Shown: piece after piece, positions 40,658-49,573 of the stretch | Layout: every line of letters begins with the position of its first letter | Numbering within the stretch: the first letter of the stretch is position 1 | Assembly (NCBI RefSeq): GCF_000426625.1 | Contig: NZ_KE384547.1 | Coordinates: 1,410,986-1,474,985 of the forward strand | Origin: Psychrilyobacter atlanticus DSM 19335 | GTDB lineage: Bacteria > Fusobacteriota > Fusobacteriia > Fusobacteriales > Fusobacteriaceae | Direction: 5' to 3' | Length of the DNA stretch: 64,000 bases | The notes under the pieces: model-generated | The model's database searches: none | What the model was told of the DNA's origin: nothing | Seen by the model: only the letters and a program-made list of their open reading frames with translations | Program-made: the position numbers and the translations under genes

Positions 40658-42106
40658 CTATAAACTTTTCAAAATATACCTAAGTTTATCTTTATCAATA
40701 ACTTTAGTATGTAATATTTTGAGTGATTTCAATTTTTTTATATTTAACGGGATATCTTCTTTAGATAATTTTTCCAAGGCCTGAATATTTTCAAATTCAT
40801 TACTTTTTTCTAAATCAAATGCTTTTAAAATACTAGAAGAAAATTTATAGATATTGGCAGTGGAAAGAACCACTATTTTACGTGATTTATTTTTTAAGGC
40901 TCCATTCATGGCAACCGAAGTATGGGGATCAATCATATAATTATTTTTATCAAATGTATTATAGATAGTTTCTAAACACTCCTCTTCGCTGCTGTAGTCA
41001 GGAACTATTGTCTCCTGGATCTTTTTTAGAGATACTGTATCTAACTCTAACACTCCATTTTCTTCAAATTTATTATATATTTCATTTAAAACTTTACCGT
41101 CTTCTAAAGTATGATATAGAAGTCTTTCTAAATTTGAGGAAACTAAAATGTCCATAGAGGGACTCATAGTTTTAAAAAACTCCCTCTGTTTATTATAAAC
41201 CCCTGTCTTTAAAAAATCGTATAATACATTATTTTTATTGGAGGCACAGATCAATTTTCCCACAGGAAGTCCCATTTGTTTGGCATAATACCCAGCCAAT
41301 ATATCTCCGAAATTTCCAGTAGGAACGGAAAAATCTACCACTTCTCCCAGAGTAATTTCATCATCTCTGAGTAATTGAAGATAGGCCTTAAAATAATAAA
41401 CTATCTGAGGGAGGAGCCTTCCTAGATTAATTGAGTTAGCTGAAGAAAGTTTAAATTTATCCAAGGATCTATTTAACTCCTCATCTAAAAATATATTTTT
41501 AACGGCAGTTTGGCAGTCATCAAAATTTCCATTGACCCCTACTACCTCTACATTTTTACCTGCAGATGTCTGCATCTGAAGTCTCTGTACATCACTCACA
41601 CCATCAGCTGGATAAAACACAACTACCTTTACACCTTTTAGATCTTTAAACCCTTCCAATGCAGCTTTTCCTGTATCTCCAGATGTAGCGACTAAGATAA
41701 GACTGTCTTTTTCGGCATTATTTTTCTTTCTTGCATAAGTAAAAAGACGAGGCATAATTTGAAGAGCCATATCTTTAAATGCCAGAGTCGGTCCATGCCA
41801 AAGTTCTAAGACATAGACTCCATCTTTTAGTTTTACTACTGGAGCTTTTTCCGGGTGGGAAAAAGTTTCATCATATACCCCTATACACTCCTTCAACTCT
41901 TCCTCACTATAATCCATAAGATACCTTTTTAATATACTTAAAGCTATCTCCTTATAGTCACGCTTCTTCATTTGTTCAATCTCTTCCAAAGAGACCTTTG
42001 GAAATTCTTTAGGAACAAACAAACCCCTGTCACTACAAATACCTTTTTCAATGGCCTGGGAAGCCGTAAATTCTTCAGGATTCCCCCGAGTACTAATATA
42101 TTTCAT
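40658..42106 (-). CDS. thrC: Threonine synthase
   Basis: The 482-residue PLP enzyme converts O-phosphohomoserine to threonine. It has MKYISTRGN at the N-terminus, ELWHGPTLAFKDMALQIMPR with the PLP Lys, VATSGDTGKAALEGF and SVPTGNFGDILAGYYAK, the long-form ThrC signature. AGGAGGAAATGG precedes the ATG at 42106, which lies within the end of the upstream kinase gene (14-base overlap). It is the last gene of the operon. Confidence 0.95.
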   Translation of the reverse strand: MKYISTRGNPEEFTASQAIEKGICSDRGLFVPKEFPKVSLEEIEQMKKRDYKEIALSILKRYLMDYSEEELKECIGVYDETFSHPEKAPVVKLKDGVYVLELWHGPTLAFKDMALQIMPRLFTYARKKNNAEKDSLILVATSGDTGKAALEGFKDLKGVKVVVFYPADGVSDVQRLQMQTSAGKNVEVVGVNGNFDDCQTAVKNIFLDEELNRSLDKFKLSSANSINLGRLLPQIVYYFKAYLQLLRDDEITLGEVVDFSVPTGNFGDILAGYYAKQMGLPVGKLICASNKNNVLYDFLKTGVYNKQREFFKTMSPSMDILVSSNLERLLYHTLEDGKVLNEIYNKFEENGVLELDTVSLKKIQETIVPDYSSEEECLETIYNTFDKNNYMIDPHTSVAMNGALKNKSRKIVVLSTANIYKFSSSILKAFDLEKSNEFENIQALEKLSKEDIPLNIKKLKSLKILHTKVIDKDKLRYILKSL

Positions 42107-43031
42107 CCATTTCCTCCTCAAGTAAGATTAAAAGCTCTTTATAAGTCTTTACTTCCATATTTTTTCCCCTATTATCCTCTACATAGGATTTGTTTATCCT
42201 TAAAAAAATAAAGGTAAGAGCCATCTTTAAGACCATTTTTTTTAATAGTTTTTTCTCTTCAGGTAATAGTTTTCGCTCATACTCATATGATCCTAAAAAT
42301 GTTTTTATAAGATTCTTTTCTTTCTCTTTAGGAAATTCTTTAATTTTAATCCAAAAATTTATTACAATAGCTAAATCTATAATAAGCGGAGCATTCATAC
42401 AGTCATTGAAATCAATCAATGAAAGTTTTTCTCCCATAAATACATTATCAGGAAATATATCATTGTGAACTATTCCTTTTGGAAGTCTTGAAAAATCAAC
42501 TTTTTCTATTTCTTTATACCTTCCCATGATCAGATCATAGTCATCTTTCAATACAGTTTTCAGGTCTATCTTTGATATTTTCTCATAGAAAAAATCTAAA
42601 TCTATTTTTCTTTTTCTTTCAATAGATCTGCCCTTAGACAGGTTATGCAGTTTTCCTAGGGTAGATCCAATCTTTTTTAAAACATCGCAATCAATCTCAT
42701 TTACTTTGTTACCGTGGATAAAATCAAATAGACATCCCATTTTTTCCTGGATAAACATATGATTTTTTCCAGAATTATTTACAAATACCTGGGGACATGA
42801 AACATCATTTTCATTTAAGAAGTTTAAAAAATCCAGTTCTTTTAACTCCTCGCCTATATTTCGTCTTCCCTCTAAGAGTCTGAATACATATTTTTTATCC
42901 CTATCTTCAATCAAGTAATTTGTATTTAATATCCCCTCAGAAATTTCAATAAAATCAGCTTTTTCTCCTAAGTTATAAAGAGTTCTTATATCTTTTTTAT
43001 GTTCATTAGTTAAGTTTGTATATACAGCCAT
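42093..43031 (-). CDS. thrB: Homoserine kinase, APH-fold type
   Basis: This 312-residue enzyme phosphorylates homoserine. It is the aminoglycoside-phosphotransferase-fold form (MAVYTNLT...GEKADFIEISEGILNTNYLI) rather than the GHMP-kinase form, with catalytic loop IVHNDIFPDNVF and metal motif LIDFND. Its place between lysC and thrC confirms the assignment. The gene overlaps thrC and is separated from lysC by 8 bases. Confidence 0.92.
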   Translation of the reverse strand: MAVYTNLTNEHKKDIRTLYNLGEKADFIEISEGILNTNYLIEDRDKKYVFRLLEGRRNIGEELKELDFLNFLNENDVSCPQVFVNNSGKNHMFIQEKMGCLFDFIHGNKVNEIDCDVLKKIGSTLGKLHNLSKGRSIERKRKIDLDFFYEKISKIDLKTVLKDDYDLIMGRYKEIEKVDFSRLPKGIVHNDIFPDNVFMGEKLSLIDFNDCMNAPLIIDLAIVINFWIKIKEFPKEKEKNLIKTFLGSYEYERKLLPEEKKLLKKMVLKMALTFIFLRINKSYVEDNRGKNMEVKTYKELLILLEEEMDEIY

Positions 43032-43039
43032 AAGATCTC

Positions 43040-44197
43040 CTATTCAAATAGTTCACGATGAAAAATAGCATTAGCATTCTTTAATTTATTTTGAGATATC
43101 ACATAGGATACGCTCGTTTGATTCGAAGTAATTGAATCAATATTTATCTCGTTTAAATTTAAAATCTTAGCTAATTTTCTAGGGATATTATTCGATGCAA
43201 TCCCCAATCCAATTACAGATATCATCCCTAGATCATCATTTAGTTCCAAAGAATAACCACCTTTTTTTAAGACCTTGTAAAACCTCAGAGCATCCTCTTT
43301 TTCAGTTAAGATTGAAAATTTAGAATCACTCAACTGCTGAAATAATTTTACATTGATATTATTTTCTTCCAGACGATCTACAAGTTCATCCATATTTTTT
43401 AAATTTATTTTTAGATTTGCTAAATTATTTAGATTTGAGATTCCTCTCACAACTGAATTTTCCATAGTTTTCTCCTTTTTAATCCAAGTTCCTTCTTCCC
43501 ATGTAAAGGCTGAACGCAGATGGATGGGGATCTCATATTTAGAAGCTAATTCCACACTCCTGCAATGTAAAACTTTCGATCCTTTATCCGCCATTTCAAT
43601 CATTTCATCAAAAGAAATATTTTTAATTTTTTTAGCATCCTTTATAATTCTTGGATCTGAGGTATAGACACCATCTACATCTGTATAGATTTCAACCTTG
43701 TGAGCCTTGATCGCAGCTCCAATGGCTACAGCACTGGTGTCACTGCCTCCCCTTCCTAAGGTAGTTATATTTCCTTCATCATCAACCCCTTGGAATCCAG
43801 TCACGATAACCACATAATCATCGTCTAATTTTTCAGCGATTTTTTCAGAAGAAATATCTAAAATTTTGGCATTATTATGTTCACCGTTTGTTTTTAGCTG
43901 TAACTGTGATGCATTAAATGAAACAGCTTTTTCTCCTAACTCCTCTATTCCCATGGCAAGTAAAGCTGCGGAAATTTGTTCTCCCACCGAAAGTAACATA
44001 TCCAGCTCTCTTCCCCTTGGATTAGTATTCATTTCCTTAGCTTCATTTATAAGGGAATCAGTCATCCCTCCGGGAGCTGATACAATAATTACCATCTTAT
44101 TCCCTTCTTGTTTATTTTTTATTATCCATTTGGCTACTTCACGCAGTCTCTCACTGCCTTTCAGGCTTGTCCCACCAAATTTCTGAACGACTATCAT
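43040..44197 (-). CDS. lysC: Aspartate kinase
   Basis: The 385-residue protein has KFGGTSLKGSERLREVA at the N-terminus, FQGVDDEGNITTLGRGGSDTSA and EIYTDVDGVYTSDPRI of aspartokinase. Two ACT domains follow (about 255-385), where threonine or lysine would bind. It catalyses the first step of the aspartate family pathway. It lies 2 bases downstream of hom in the operon. Which amino acid inhibits it cannot be told from sequence here. Confidence 0.95.
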   Translation of the reverse strand: MIVVQKFGGTSLKGSERLREVAKWIIKNKQEGNKMVIIVSAPGGMTDSLINEAKEMNTNPRGRELDMLLSVGEQISAALLAMGIEELGEKAVSFNASQLQLKTNGEHNNAKILDISSEKIAEKLDDDYVVIVTGFQGVDDEGNITTLGRGGSDTSAVAIGAAIKAHKVEIYTDVDGVYTSDPRIIKDAKKIKNISFDEMIEMADKGSKVLHCRSVELASKYEIPIHLRSAFTWEEGTWIKKEKTMENSVVRGISNLNNLANLKINLKNMDELVDRLEENNINVKLFQQLSDSKFSILTEKEDALRFYKVLKKGGYSLELNDDLGMISVIGLGIASNNIPRKLAKILNLNEINIDSITSNQTSVSYVISQNKLKNANAIFHRELFE

Positions 44198-44199
44198 AT

Positions 44200-45135
44200 C
44201 TATCTTCCTAATTTAATCTTATAGATATCTGAAATTACTGCTGTAGCTGTGGCATCTCCTCCGGCACCTTCACCATAAAAGACCGTTTTCCCTGTATAGT
44301 TTCCATCTAATTCTACAGCATTATAAACTCCATTTACACTGTATAATAATTCATCTTTTTTTACAGCTATAGGAGCCACATTTATATTTAATTTTTCCCC
44401 ATCAAAGTTGGCTTCTCCCAGTAATTTATACCTCAACCCCTGAGATTTAGCTGCTTCAATATCATCTTTAGTCAATCCATCGATTCCAACAATAGAAATT
44501 TTAGAAAATTCTTTTAATTCTCCCCAAGCCAAATGAGCTAAAATACTGATCTTATGGGCTGTATCAATTCCTTTTACATCAAATGTCGGATCAGCTTCAG
44601 CATACCCTTTGAACTGGGCATCTTCTAAAGCTTTTGAATAAGACAGGCCCTCTTCCATCTTTGTCAAAATATAGTTACATGTACCATTTAGAATCCCACG
44701 AATATTTTTAAAATTATTTACAAATAGATTTTCTTTTATCGGTGAGATAACTGGGATACCTCCCCCTACAGAAGCTTCATATTGTAATTTTACCTTATTT
44801 TTTTCAGCCAGTGAAAATAATTCCTTTCCATGGAGAGCCAAAAGATGTTTATTTGCAGTAACCAGATTTTTTTTTGAATTCAGAGTACTTTTAGAAATTT
44901 CATACGCAGCTCCTACTCCTCCGATTAATTCTACTACTGTATCTATTCTAGAATCATTGAGGACCTCTTTATAATCATCTGTAAAATCATATCCCATAAT
45001 GTTACTGTTTTGAATATCACAAATTTTTATGACCTCTATATCCCCAATCTCTTTATTTTTCCTATTTTTTTCATCTGATAAGATCTTTACAACATTCATT
45101 CCAACTGTTCCAAGACCAATAACTCCTAATTTCAT
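44200..45135 (-). CDS. hom: Homoserine dehydrogenase, short form without ACT domain
   Basis: The protein has the Rossmann motif GLGTVGMNVVKIL (5-17), TANKHLLALHGKELF and the catalytic region GILNGTCNYILTKME...QFKGYAEADPTFDVKGIDTAHK. At 311 residues it stops at the end of the catalytic core, about 100 residues short of forms with a C-terminal ACT domain. Feedback by threonine through ACT is therefore impossible, so control may rely on the operon attenuator. It starts at the ATGA overlap with asd. Confidence 0.95.
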   Translation of the reverse strand: MKLGVIGLGTVGMNVVKILSDEKNRKNKEIGDIEVIKICDIQNSNIMGYDFTDDYKEVLNDSRIDTVVELIGGVGAAYEISKSTLNSKKNLVTANKHLLALHGKELFSLAEKNKVKLQYEASVGGGIPVISPIKENLFVNNFKNIRGILNGTCNYILTKMEEGLSYSKALEDAQFKGYAEADPTFDVKGIDTAHKISILAHLAWGELKEFSKISIVGIDGLTKDDIEAAKSQGLRYKLLGEANFDGEKLNINVAPIAVKKDELLYSVNGVYNAVELDGNYTGKTVFYGEGAGGDATATAVISDIYKIKLGR

Positions 45136-46136
45136 AAATTCCTCCCTCTATTTCCAGCTATTAATAATTCTGCAATTTGAACTGTATTTGTAGCTGCTCC
45201 CTTTCTTATGTTATCAGCAACTACCCATAAATTTATCCCATTTTCAACACTCTCATCTCTCCGAACCCTTCCTACGAATACCTCATCTCTTCCCTTTGTA
45301 TTGATTGCCATGGGATAGATATTTTTCTTTACATCATCTTCTACAACTAATCCTTTTACACCAGCTAGGTCTTTTTTGATCTGTTCTATATCAATATTTT
45401 TTTTAAATTCAATATTCATAGATACACTATGGGAATGCAATACAGGTACCCTCACACAAGTAGCCGTCACCCTGACATCTCTGCCCAATATTTTTTTCGT
45501 TTCATCTATCATCTTTTGTTCCTCTTTTGTATTACCATTTTCTAAAAATATATCTATATGAGGCAGACAATTGCCAGCTATTGGATGGGGGTAATTCTCA
45601 GGAGCCTTTCCCTCTAATCCATCTTCTAAATCTTTAATTCCTGCGAATCCAGAACCAGATACTGCCTGATAAGTGGAATATATAATTCTTTTAATATCAT
45701 ATTTTTCATCTAGAACTTTTAGAGGTACTACAGACTGTATGGTTGAACAGTTGGGGTTTGCTATAATCCCATTATGATTCCATACTTCCTCTGGGTTAAC
45801 TTCTGGAACAATCAATGGAACCCCTTCAACCATCCTGAAAGCACTACTGTTATCTACCACTACTACACCCTTTGAGGCTGCTATAGGTGAAAACTTTTTT
45901 GATATCTCCCCTCCTGCTGAAAAAAGTGCAATATCGATCTCCTTATCGAAAGAATTTTCATCCAACTCCTCGACCACTATATCTTTCCCTCTATATTTTA
46001 TTATTTTTCCTGCACTTTTAGATGATGCCATTAAGTATAAATTTTTAATGGGAAACTTTCTCTCCTCCAATACCTGTAAAAAAGTTTGTCCCACTAACCC
46101 AGTAGCTCCTGCAATTGCGATGTTATATTTTTTCAT
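45132..46136 (-). CDS. asd: Aspartate-semialdehyde dehydrogenase
   Basis: The 334-residue enzyme reduces aspartyl phosphate to the semialdehyde. It has GATGLVGQTFLQVL at the N-terminus and the active-site Cys in IANPNCSTIQ, followed by YQAVSGSGFAG and RVPVLHSHS. TTGGAGGAG precedes the ATG at 46136; the longer frame would start within the terminator-like palindrome. It is the first gene after the attenuator. Confidence 0.96.
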   Translation of the reverse strand: MKKYNIAIAGATGLVGQTFLQVLEERKFPIKNLYLMASSKSAGKIIKYRGKDIVVEELDENSFDKEIDIALFSAGGEISKKFSPIAASKGVVVVDNSSAFRMVEGVPLIVPEVNPEEVWNHNGIIANPNCSTIQSVVPLKVLDEKYDIKRIIYSTYQAVSGSGFAGIKDLEDGLEGKAPENYPHPIAGNCLPHIDIFLENGNTKEEQKMIDETKKILGRDVRVTATCVRVPVLHSHSVSMNIEFKKNIDIEQIKKDLAGVKGLVVEDDVKKNIYPMAINTKGRDEVFVGRVRRDESVENGINLWVVADNIRKGAATNTVQIAELLIAGNRGRNL

Positions 46137-46158
46137 GGTCACTCCTCCAACTTGTAAT

Positions 46159-46184
46159 AAAAAGCAACGTGACGTTGCATCCAA
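46159..46184. repeat. Dispersed palindromic element, copy 2
   Basis: This is the same GCAACGTGACGTTGC with flanks as at 34561-34586. On the minus strand it is a hairpin followed by TTTTTATT just upstream of the asd ribosome-binding site, so it could act as a second terminator in the operon leader. Confidence 0.65.
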
Positions 46185-46253
46185 TTAGTCATAATCAAAA
46201 TTTTCTCAAACTTAAATTTTTTAATAAATTTCATGATTTCTAGATAAATAAAA

Positions 46254-46286
46254 AAGTCTATTTAGACAAAAATTCTAAATAGACTT
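46254..46286 (-). terminator. Attenuator terminator of the threonine operon
   Basis: On the minus strand, AAGTCTATTTAGA pairs with TCTAAATAGACTT, followed by TTTTATTT. It is preceded by mutually exclusive hairpins between 46300 and 46362. Confidence 0.85.
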
Positions 46287-46361
46287 ATAAAAACCCTATA
46301 TTAGAAGCATCTCTTGTTGGAATAACTAAAAGAGGTTTGCTTCTGTTTTTCGAAAGCAAAC

Positions 46362-46406
46362 TTAGGTCAGGGTTATTATGGTTGTTATCATATTTTTAAT
46401 AAACAT
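46362..46406 (-). CDS. thrL: Threonine/isoleucine attenuation leader peptide
   Basis: A 14-residue ORF preceded by AGAGGAG reads MFIKNMITTIITLT: four Thr and four Ile codons in 14. It lies between a strong promoter and a terminator upstream of asd-hom-lysC-thrB-thrC. Segment GTTTGCTT (within 46353-46362) can pair with AAGCAAAC next to it. The latter can instead pair with AAGAGATGCTTC further on, giving the alternative structures of ribosome-mediated attenuation. It is analogous to, but not obviously homologous with, enterobacterial ThrL. Confidence 0.82.
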   Translation of the reverse strand: MFIKNMITTIITLT

Positions 46407-46467
46407 AGTTTTTCTCCTCTGTTGTGCATTTTTTTAATCTTGTGTCCACCCCTTGTGGATTTAGAAT

Positions 46468-46496
46468 ATAATATAAATTTTACCGTAAAATGTCAA
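46468..46496 (-). promoter_or_regulatory. Promoter of the threonine operon
   Basis: On the minus strand, TTGACA (46491-46496), a 17-base spacer and TATTAT (46468-46473). The spacer contains the 13-base palindrome TTTTAC-G-GTAAAA, which may be an operator. Confidence 0.8.
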
Positions 46497-46534
46497 ATTA
46501 ATTTTTTTTAATATCTAGATTATACAGCCTTTAA

Positions 46535-47167
46535 TTAAAGTTTCTTTCCAAAGGCTCTCACTGGTGACCCGTCTAAATCTTTTATTTTTAAAGGAGTAAT
46601 ATATAATTCAAAATTTTTATTGATCAATTTTTTTAGATTTTTTAGGTTTTCTATAATTATTAAATTCTTTTTTAACAAGATATGATGGACATCAAAATTT
46701 TTACTATCCATAGCATCTATAGATACGGCATCTATGCCTACACCTTTTAAATCAAACCCCACAAGGTATTTAGCAGCTTCTATACTGAGTGATGGAAATC
46801 CATTAAAATATTCTTTTCTCCCCCAAAAATCATCCCAACCAGAATAAAATAATACAAAAGAAGCTTTTTTTATTTGAAATTCAAATTTCTTTAGGTAATT
46901 TAATTCTATTATATCGTTTGATTCCAAAGGGATTATAATCCCCCTTCCTATAAATTTTTCAATAGGAAAATCATTCAATGAATATCCCCCCTGTATCATA
47001 TGGGCAGGAGCATCTATATGAGTTCCAGTATGTGAATACATTGTCAATAGTTTTTCGGCAAATCCATCTTTTTTTATTGTATTTTTTTGAATAATTTTAG
47101 GTGGTTCTGTCCCTGGGAAAACAGGCATTTTTTCATCTATAACATGTGTTAAATCTATTATCTCCAT
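46535..47167 (-). CDS. Cyclase-family (kynurenine formamidase-like) metal hydrolase
   Basis: This 210-residue protein has PVFPGTEPP and the metal-binding SHTGTHIDAPAHM (about 45-57), the H-x-G-T-H-x-D-x-P-x-H signature of the cyclase family. FSGWD/GFPSLSIEAAKYL further fit. Members hydrolyse N-formylkynurenine, isatin or related amides. No tryptophan degradation gene is nearby, so substrate is unknown. GGGAGGAAAA precedes the ATG. Confidence 0.85.
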   Translation of the reverse strand: MEIIDLTHVIDEKMPVFPGTEPPKIIQKNTIKKDGFAEKLLTMYSHTGTHIDAPAHMIQGGYSLNDFPIEKFIGRGIIIPLESNDIIELNYLKKFEFQIKKASFVLFYSGWDDFWGRKEYFNGFPSLSIEAAKYLVGFDLKGVGIDAVSIDAMDSKNFDVHHILLKKNLIIIENLKNLKKLINKNFELYITPLKIKDLDGSPVRAFGKKL

Positions 47168-47272
47168 TTTTCCTCCCGTTATAACTTTTGATAAATTTCT
47201 TTATTATTAGAATATATCTTTTAAGTATACCTCATCTTCTTCTTTTTTCAAAAAAACTAGGGAAAGTTACCT

Positions 47273-48094
47273 CTATTTTTTCTTATATTTAACGGGAAAA
47301 GTTATCTGAGTGATTGACCCCTCTCCATTCCCTAAATGAACTATAACTTCATTGAAAATCTCTATCGAGTCTCCAACAACCTCATACCCATTTTCTTCTA
47401 CATATTTAAGTAGTCTTTCATAACTTACCTCTATAGTGTCCCATGTATCCTTATGCATTATAGAAGCAAACCAACCTCCCTCTATTTTTAAGCTGTTTTT
47501 ATGATCACAGAAAGTAGGAGTAAAAAAACCAATAGTTTTTACTTCCATTGTATTTCCTAAAGCAATTTCCTCTTTGGATATTCTCACAAAATAATCATCT
47601 CCTTGAATATTCAACTCTTCCCTTATATCCATTAAATCGGAAAATGTTTTATCATATTTTAAGTAATCACAGGGTTTTTCTATTTGGATAGCAATGGCTT
47701 CCATCGATTCAAAGTATATCATCTGTGGTTCGATATCATCTTTTTTCATTATATTTTTTATTTCAGATATTTTTCTATCTATTTTGACCTTAGATTCAAT
47801 CATTTTTTTTATTTTTAGATCTACCTGCCTTTTCTTCTCCTCTAAATAGTCCAAACTTTCCTCAGGAGAACGACTTTTAGTATACTCTCTAATTTCCTTC
47901 AATGAAAATCCAGCTTCCTTCAGTGTAAGTATAAATCTCAAATTAGAAAATTGTTCCTCTCCATAGTACCTATAAGAGGTCTCGCTATCTACAAACCTAG
48001 GTTTAAATAGCCCGATATTATCATAATAGATAAGGGTCTGACGAGAAATTTTAAAAAAACTGGCTATATCATTTATCTTATATTTTTTTTTCAT
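47273..48094 (-). CDS. MerR-family regulator with effector-binding domain
   Basis: The 273-residue protein starts with a MerR winged helix (IASFFKISRQTLIYYDNIGLFKPRFVDSETSYRYY), then a dimerising coiled coil and a C-terminal GyrI/BmrR-like ligand domain (about 120-270). Such regulators activate multidrug pumps. It is divergent from a MATE gene, and the shared region has a MerR-type promoter with a 20-base spacer, so autoregulation and pump control are expected. TAGGAGG precedes the ATG. Confidence 0.9.
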   Translation of the reverse strand: MKKKYKINDIASFFKISRQTLIYYDNIGLFKPRFVDSETSYRYYGEEQFSNLRFILTLKEAGFSLKEIREYTKSRSPEESLDYLEEKKRQVDLKIKKMIESKVKIDRKISEIKNIMKKDDIEPQMIYFESMEAIAIQIEKPCDYLKYDKTFSDLMDIREELNIQGDDYFVRISKEEIALGNTMEVKTIGFFTPTFCDHKNSLKIEGGWFASIMHKDTWDTIEVSYERLLKYVEENGYEVVGDSIEIFNEVIVHLGNGEGSITQITFPVKYKKK

Positions 48095-48112
48095 AAAACC
48101 TCCTAAATACTC

Positions 48113-48144
48113 TTGACTATATATTATACTATATAGTTTATAAT
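48113..48144 (+). promoter_or_regulatory. MerR-type promoter and operator of the MATE gene
   Basis: TTGACT (48113-48118) and TATAAT (48139-48144) are 20 bases apart, longer than normal. The spacer region holds the dyad ACTATATA-TTATAC-TATATAGT. MerR activators untwist exactly such elongated promoters. Confidence 0.85.
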
Positions 48145-48169
48145 GTATAGAGAAATAAGGAGGTTAGTT

Positions 48170-49522
48170 ATGAAAAATTTAAGCCTAGAAAATGGCTGTG
48201 TAAAAAAAGTATTTTTTAAGTTTGCAATCCCTAGTATAGCAGGGTTATTGATTGTATCTATACAGATAATGATAGATGGAATGTTTATAGGAAATATTGT
48301 AGGACCCAGGGGTCTTGCAGCGGTTAATTTAGCAATGCCCTATATGAATACCATTATGAGTATCGTCATGATGATTTCAGCTGGTGGGGCTGTATTATCC
48401 TCAATCTCTTTAGGAAAAAATCAAAAACAAAGAGCGGGAGAGATCGCAACCTTTACTTTGGTATCATATTTAATAATAGTCGGTGTAATCTCCATGGGCA
48501 GTCTACTTTTTCTAGATAAAATAATTTTATTTTTAGGTGCAGACGCAGGATTATTACCCCTAGTAAAAGCTTATATGAAGCCCTTATTATTATTGTGTAT
48601 AGTTTTGAATCTTCCGATCTATACAGAAACATTTGCTCGAGTTGGAGAAAAACCAAACTCTGTTTTTTTAAGTGGTTTTGTATGCTGCCTGAGTAATATA
48701 ATCATGGATTACCTGTTTATTGTAAAATTTGGTTGGGGAATATCTGGAGCAGCTTATGCCACAGCAATAGCAAACCTCTTAGGTGGATTAACACTATTTG
48801 GTTATTTTTTCAACGGAAAATCACAGATACAATTTTATAAGGTTAAGCAAGACTTTAAACTGTTAAAAAATATACTCTATAACGGAAGTTCTGAAATGTT
48901 GACAGTGGTTTCTACATCAGTGGCAGCTTTCCTGTTCAATAGGATAATCATGAAAGAAATAGGAGAAATAGGAATTTCAGCCCTTACAATAGTATTTTAT
49001 GTAAATACCATTGTAAATATCTCCCTCTATGGGTTGGCCCAGGCATTACAACCTATAATTTCGTATAATTTAGGAGCCAAAAGAATACAAAAGATATACG
49101 ATGTATTGAAAGTTTCTCTCATAACTGGAGGATCTATCGGTATCACATTCTTCGTTCTAATGAAGTTTTATAGCGCTCCCCTGGTGAATATGTTTACCGA
49201 TGGAAATGCTTCATTAACTAGTCTTACCAACGAAGCTATTGCTTACTTTGTTTTTGCTTATATATTTTCTTTTATAAATATAATATCCAGTTCATTTCAT
49301 ACAGCTATAGAAAAACCGTTGGAATCTGCAAGTATCGCATGTCTTAGGTCACTTATTTTTGTAGGAATATTCCTTTTTACCCTCCCTTCTATATTTGGAG
49401 CCAAGGGGATATGGATGGCTATTCCTATGGCAGAAGTTACCTGCCTGATTATAAGTACCTTTATGATGATGAAATCTTTCAAAAAAATCGAAAACAATAT
49501 GCAACTAGCTGTAATAAATTAA
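48170..49522 (+). CDS. MATE-family multidrug efflux pump
   Basis: The 450-residue protein has twelve hydrophobic segments and MATE features FKFAIPSIAGLLIVSIQIMIDGMFIGNIVG in the first half and ALQPIISYNLGAKR in the second. It is related to MepA-type drug/Na+ antiporters. The ATG at 48170 has AGGAGG upstream; nine extra codons in the longer frame are rejected. Expression is probably induced by drug-bound MerR from the divergent gene. It is only distantly related to the MATE at 13450-14892. Confidence 0.92.
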   Translation: MKNLSLENGCVKKVFFKFAIPSIAGLLIVSIQIMIDGMFIGNIVGPRGLAAVNLAMPYMNTIMSIVMMISAGGAVLSSISLGKNQKQRAGEIATFTLVSYLIIVGVISMGSLLFLDKIILFLGADAGLLPLVKAYMKPLLLLCIVLNLPIYTETFARVGEKPNSVFLSGFVCCLSNIIMDYLFIVKFGWGISGAAYATAIANLLGGLTLFGYFFNGKSQIQFYKVKQDFKLLKNILYNGSSEMLTVVSTSVAAFLFNRIIMKEIGEIGISALTIVFYVNTIVNISLYGLAQALQPIISYNLGAKRIQKIYDVLKVSLITGGSIGITFFVLMKFYSAPLVNMFTDGNASLTSLTNEAIAYFVFAYIFSFINIISSSFHTAIEKPLESASIACLRSLIFVGIFLFTLPSIFGAKGIWMAIPMAEVTCLIISTFMMMKSFKKIENNMQLAVIN

Positions 49523-49526
49523 CTAA

Positions 49527-49571
49527 AAAATGCTGCTCACCTCCTAATGGAAGTAAAAGCAGCATTTTTTT
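49527..49571. terminator. Bidirectional terminator
   Basis: AAAAAATGCTGCT pairs with AGCAGCATTTTTTT between convergent genes. Confidence 0.88.
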
Positions 49572-49573
49572 AT

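Noticed and set aside
46137-46184. N-terminal extension of Asd
   Set aside because: It would start in the palindromic element and lacks a ribosome-binding site; the Rossmann motif fits the start at 46136.
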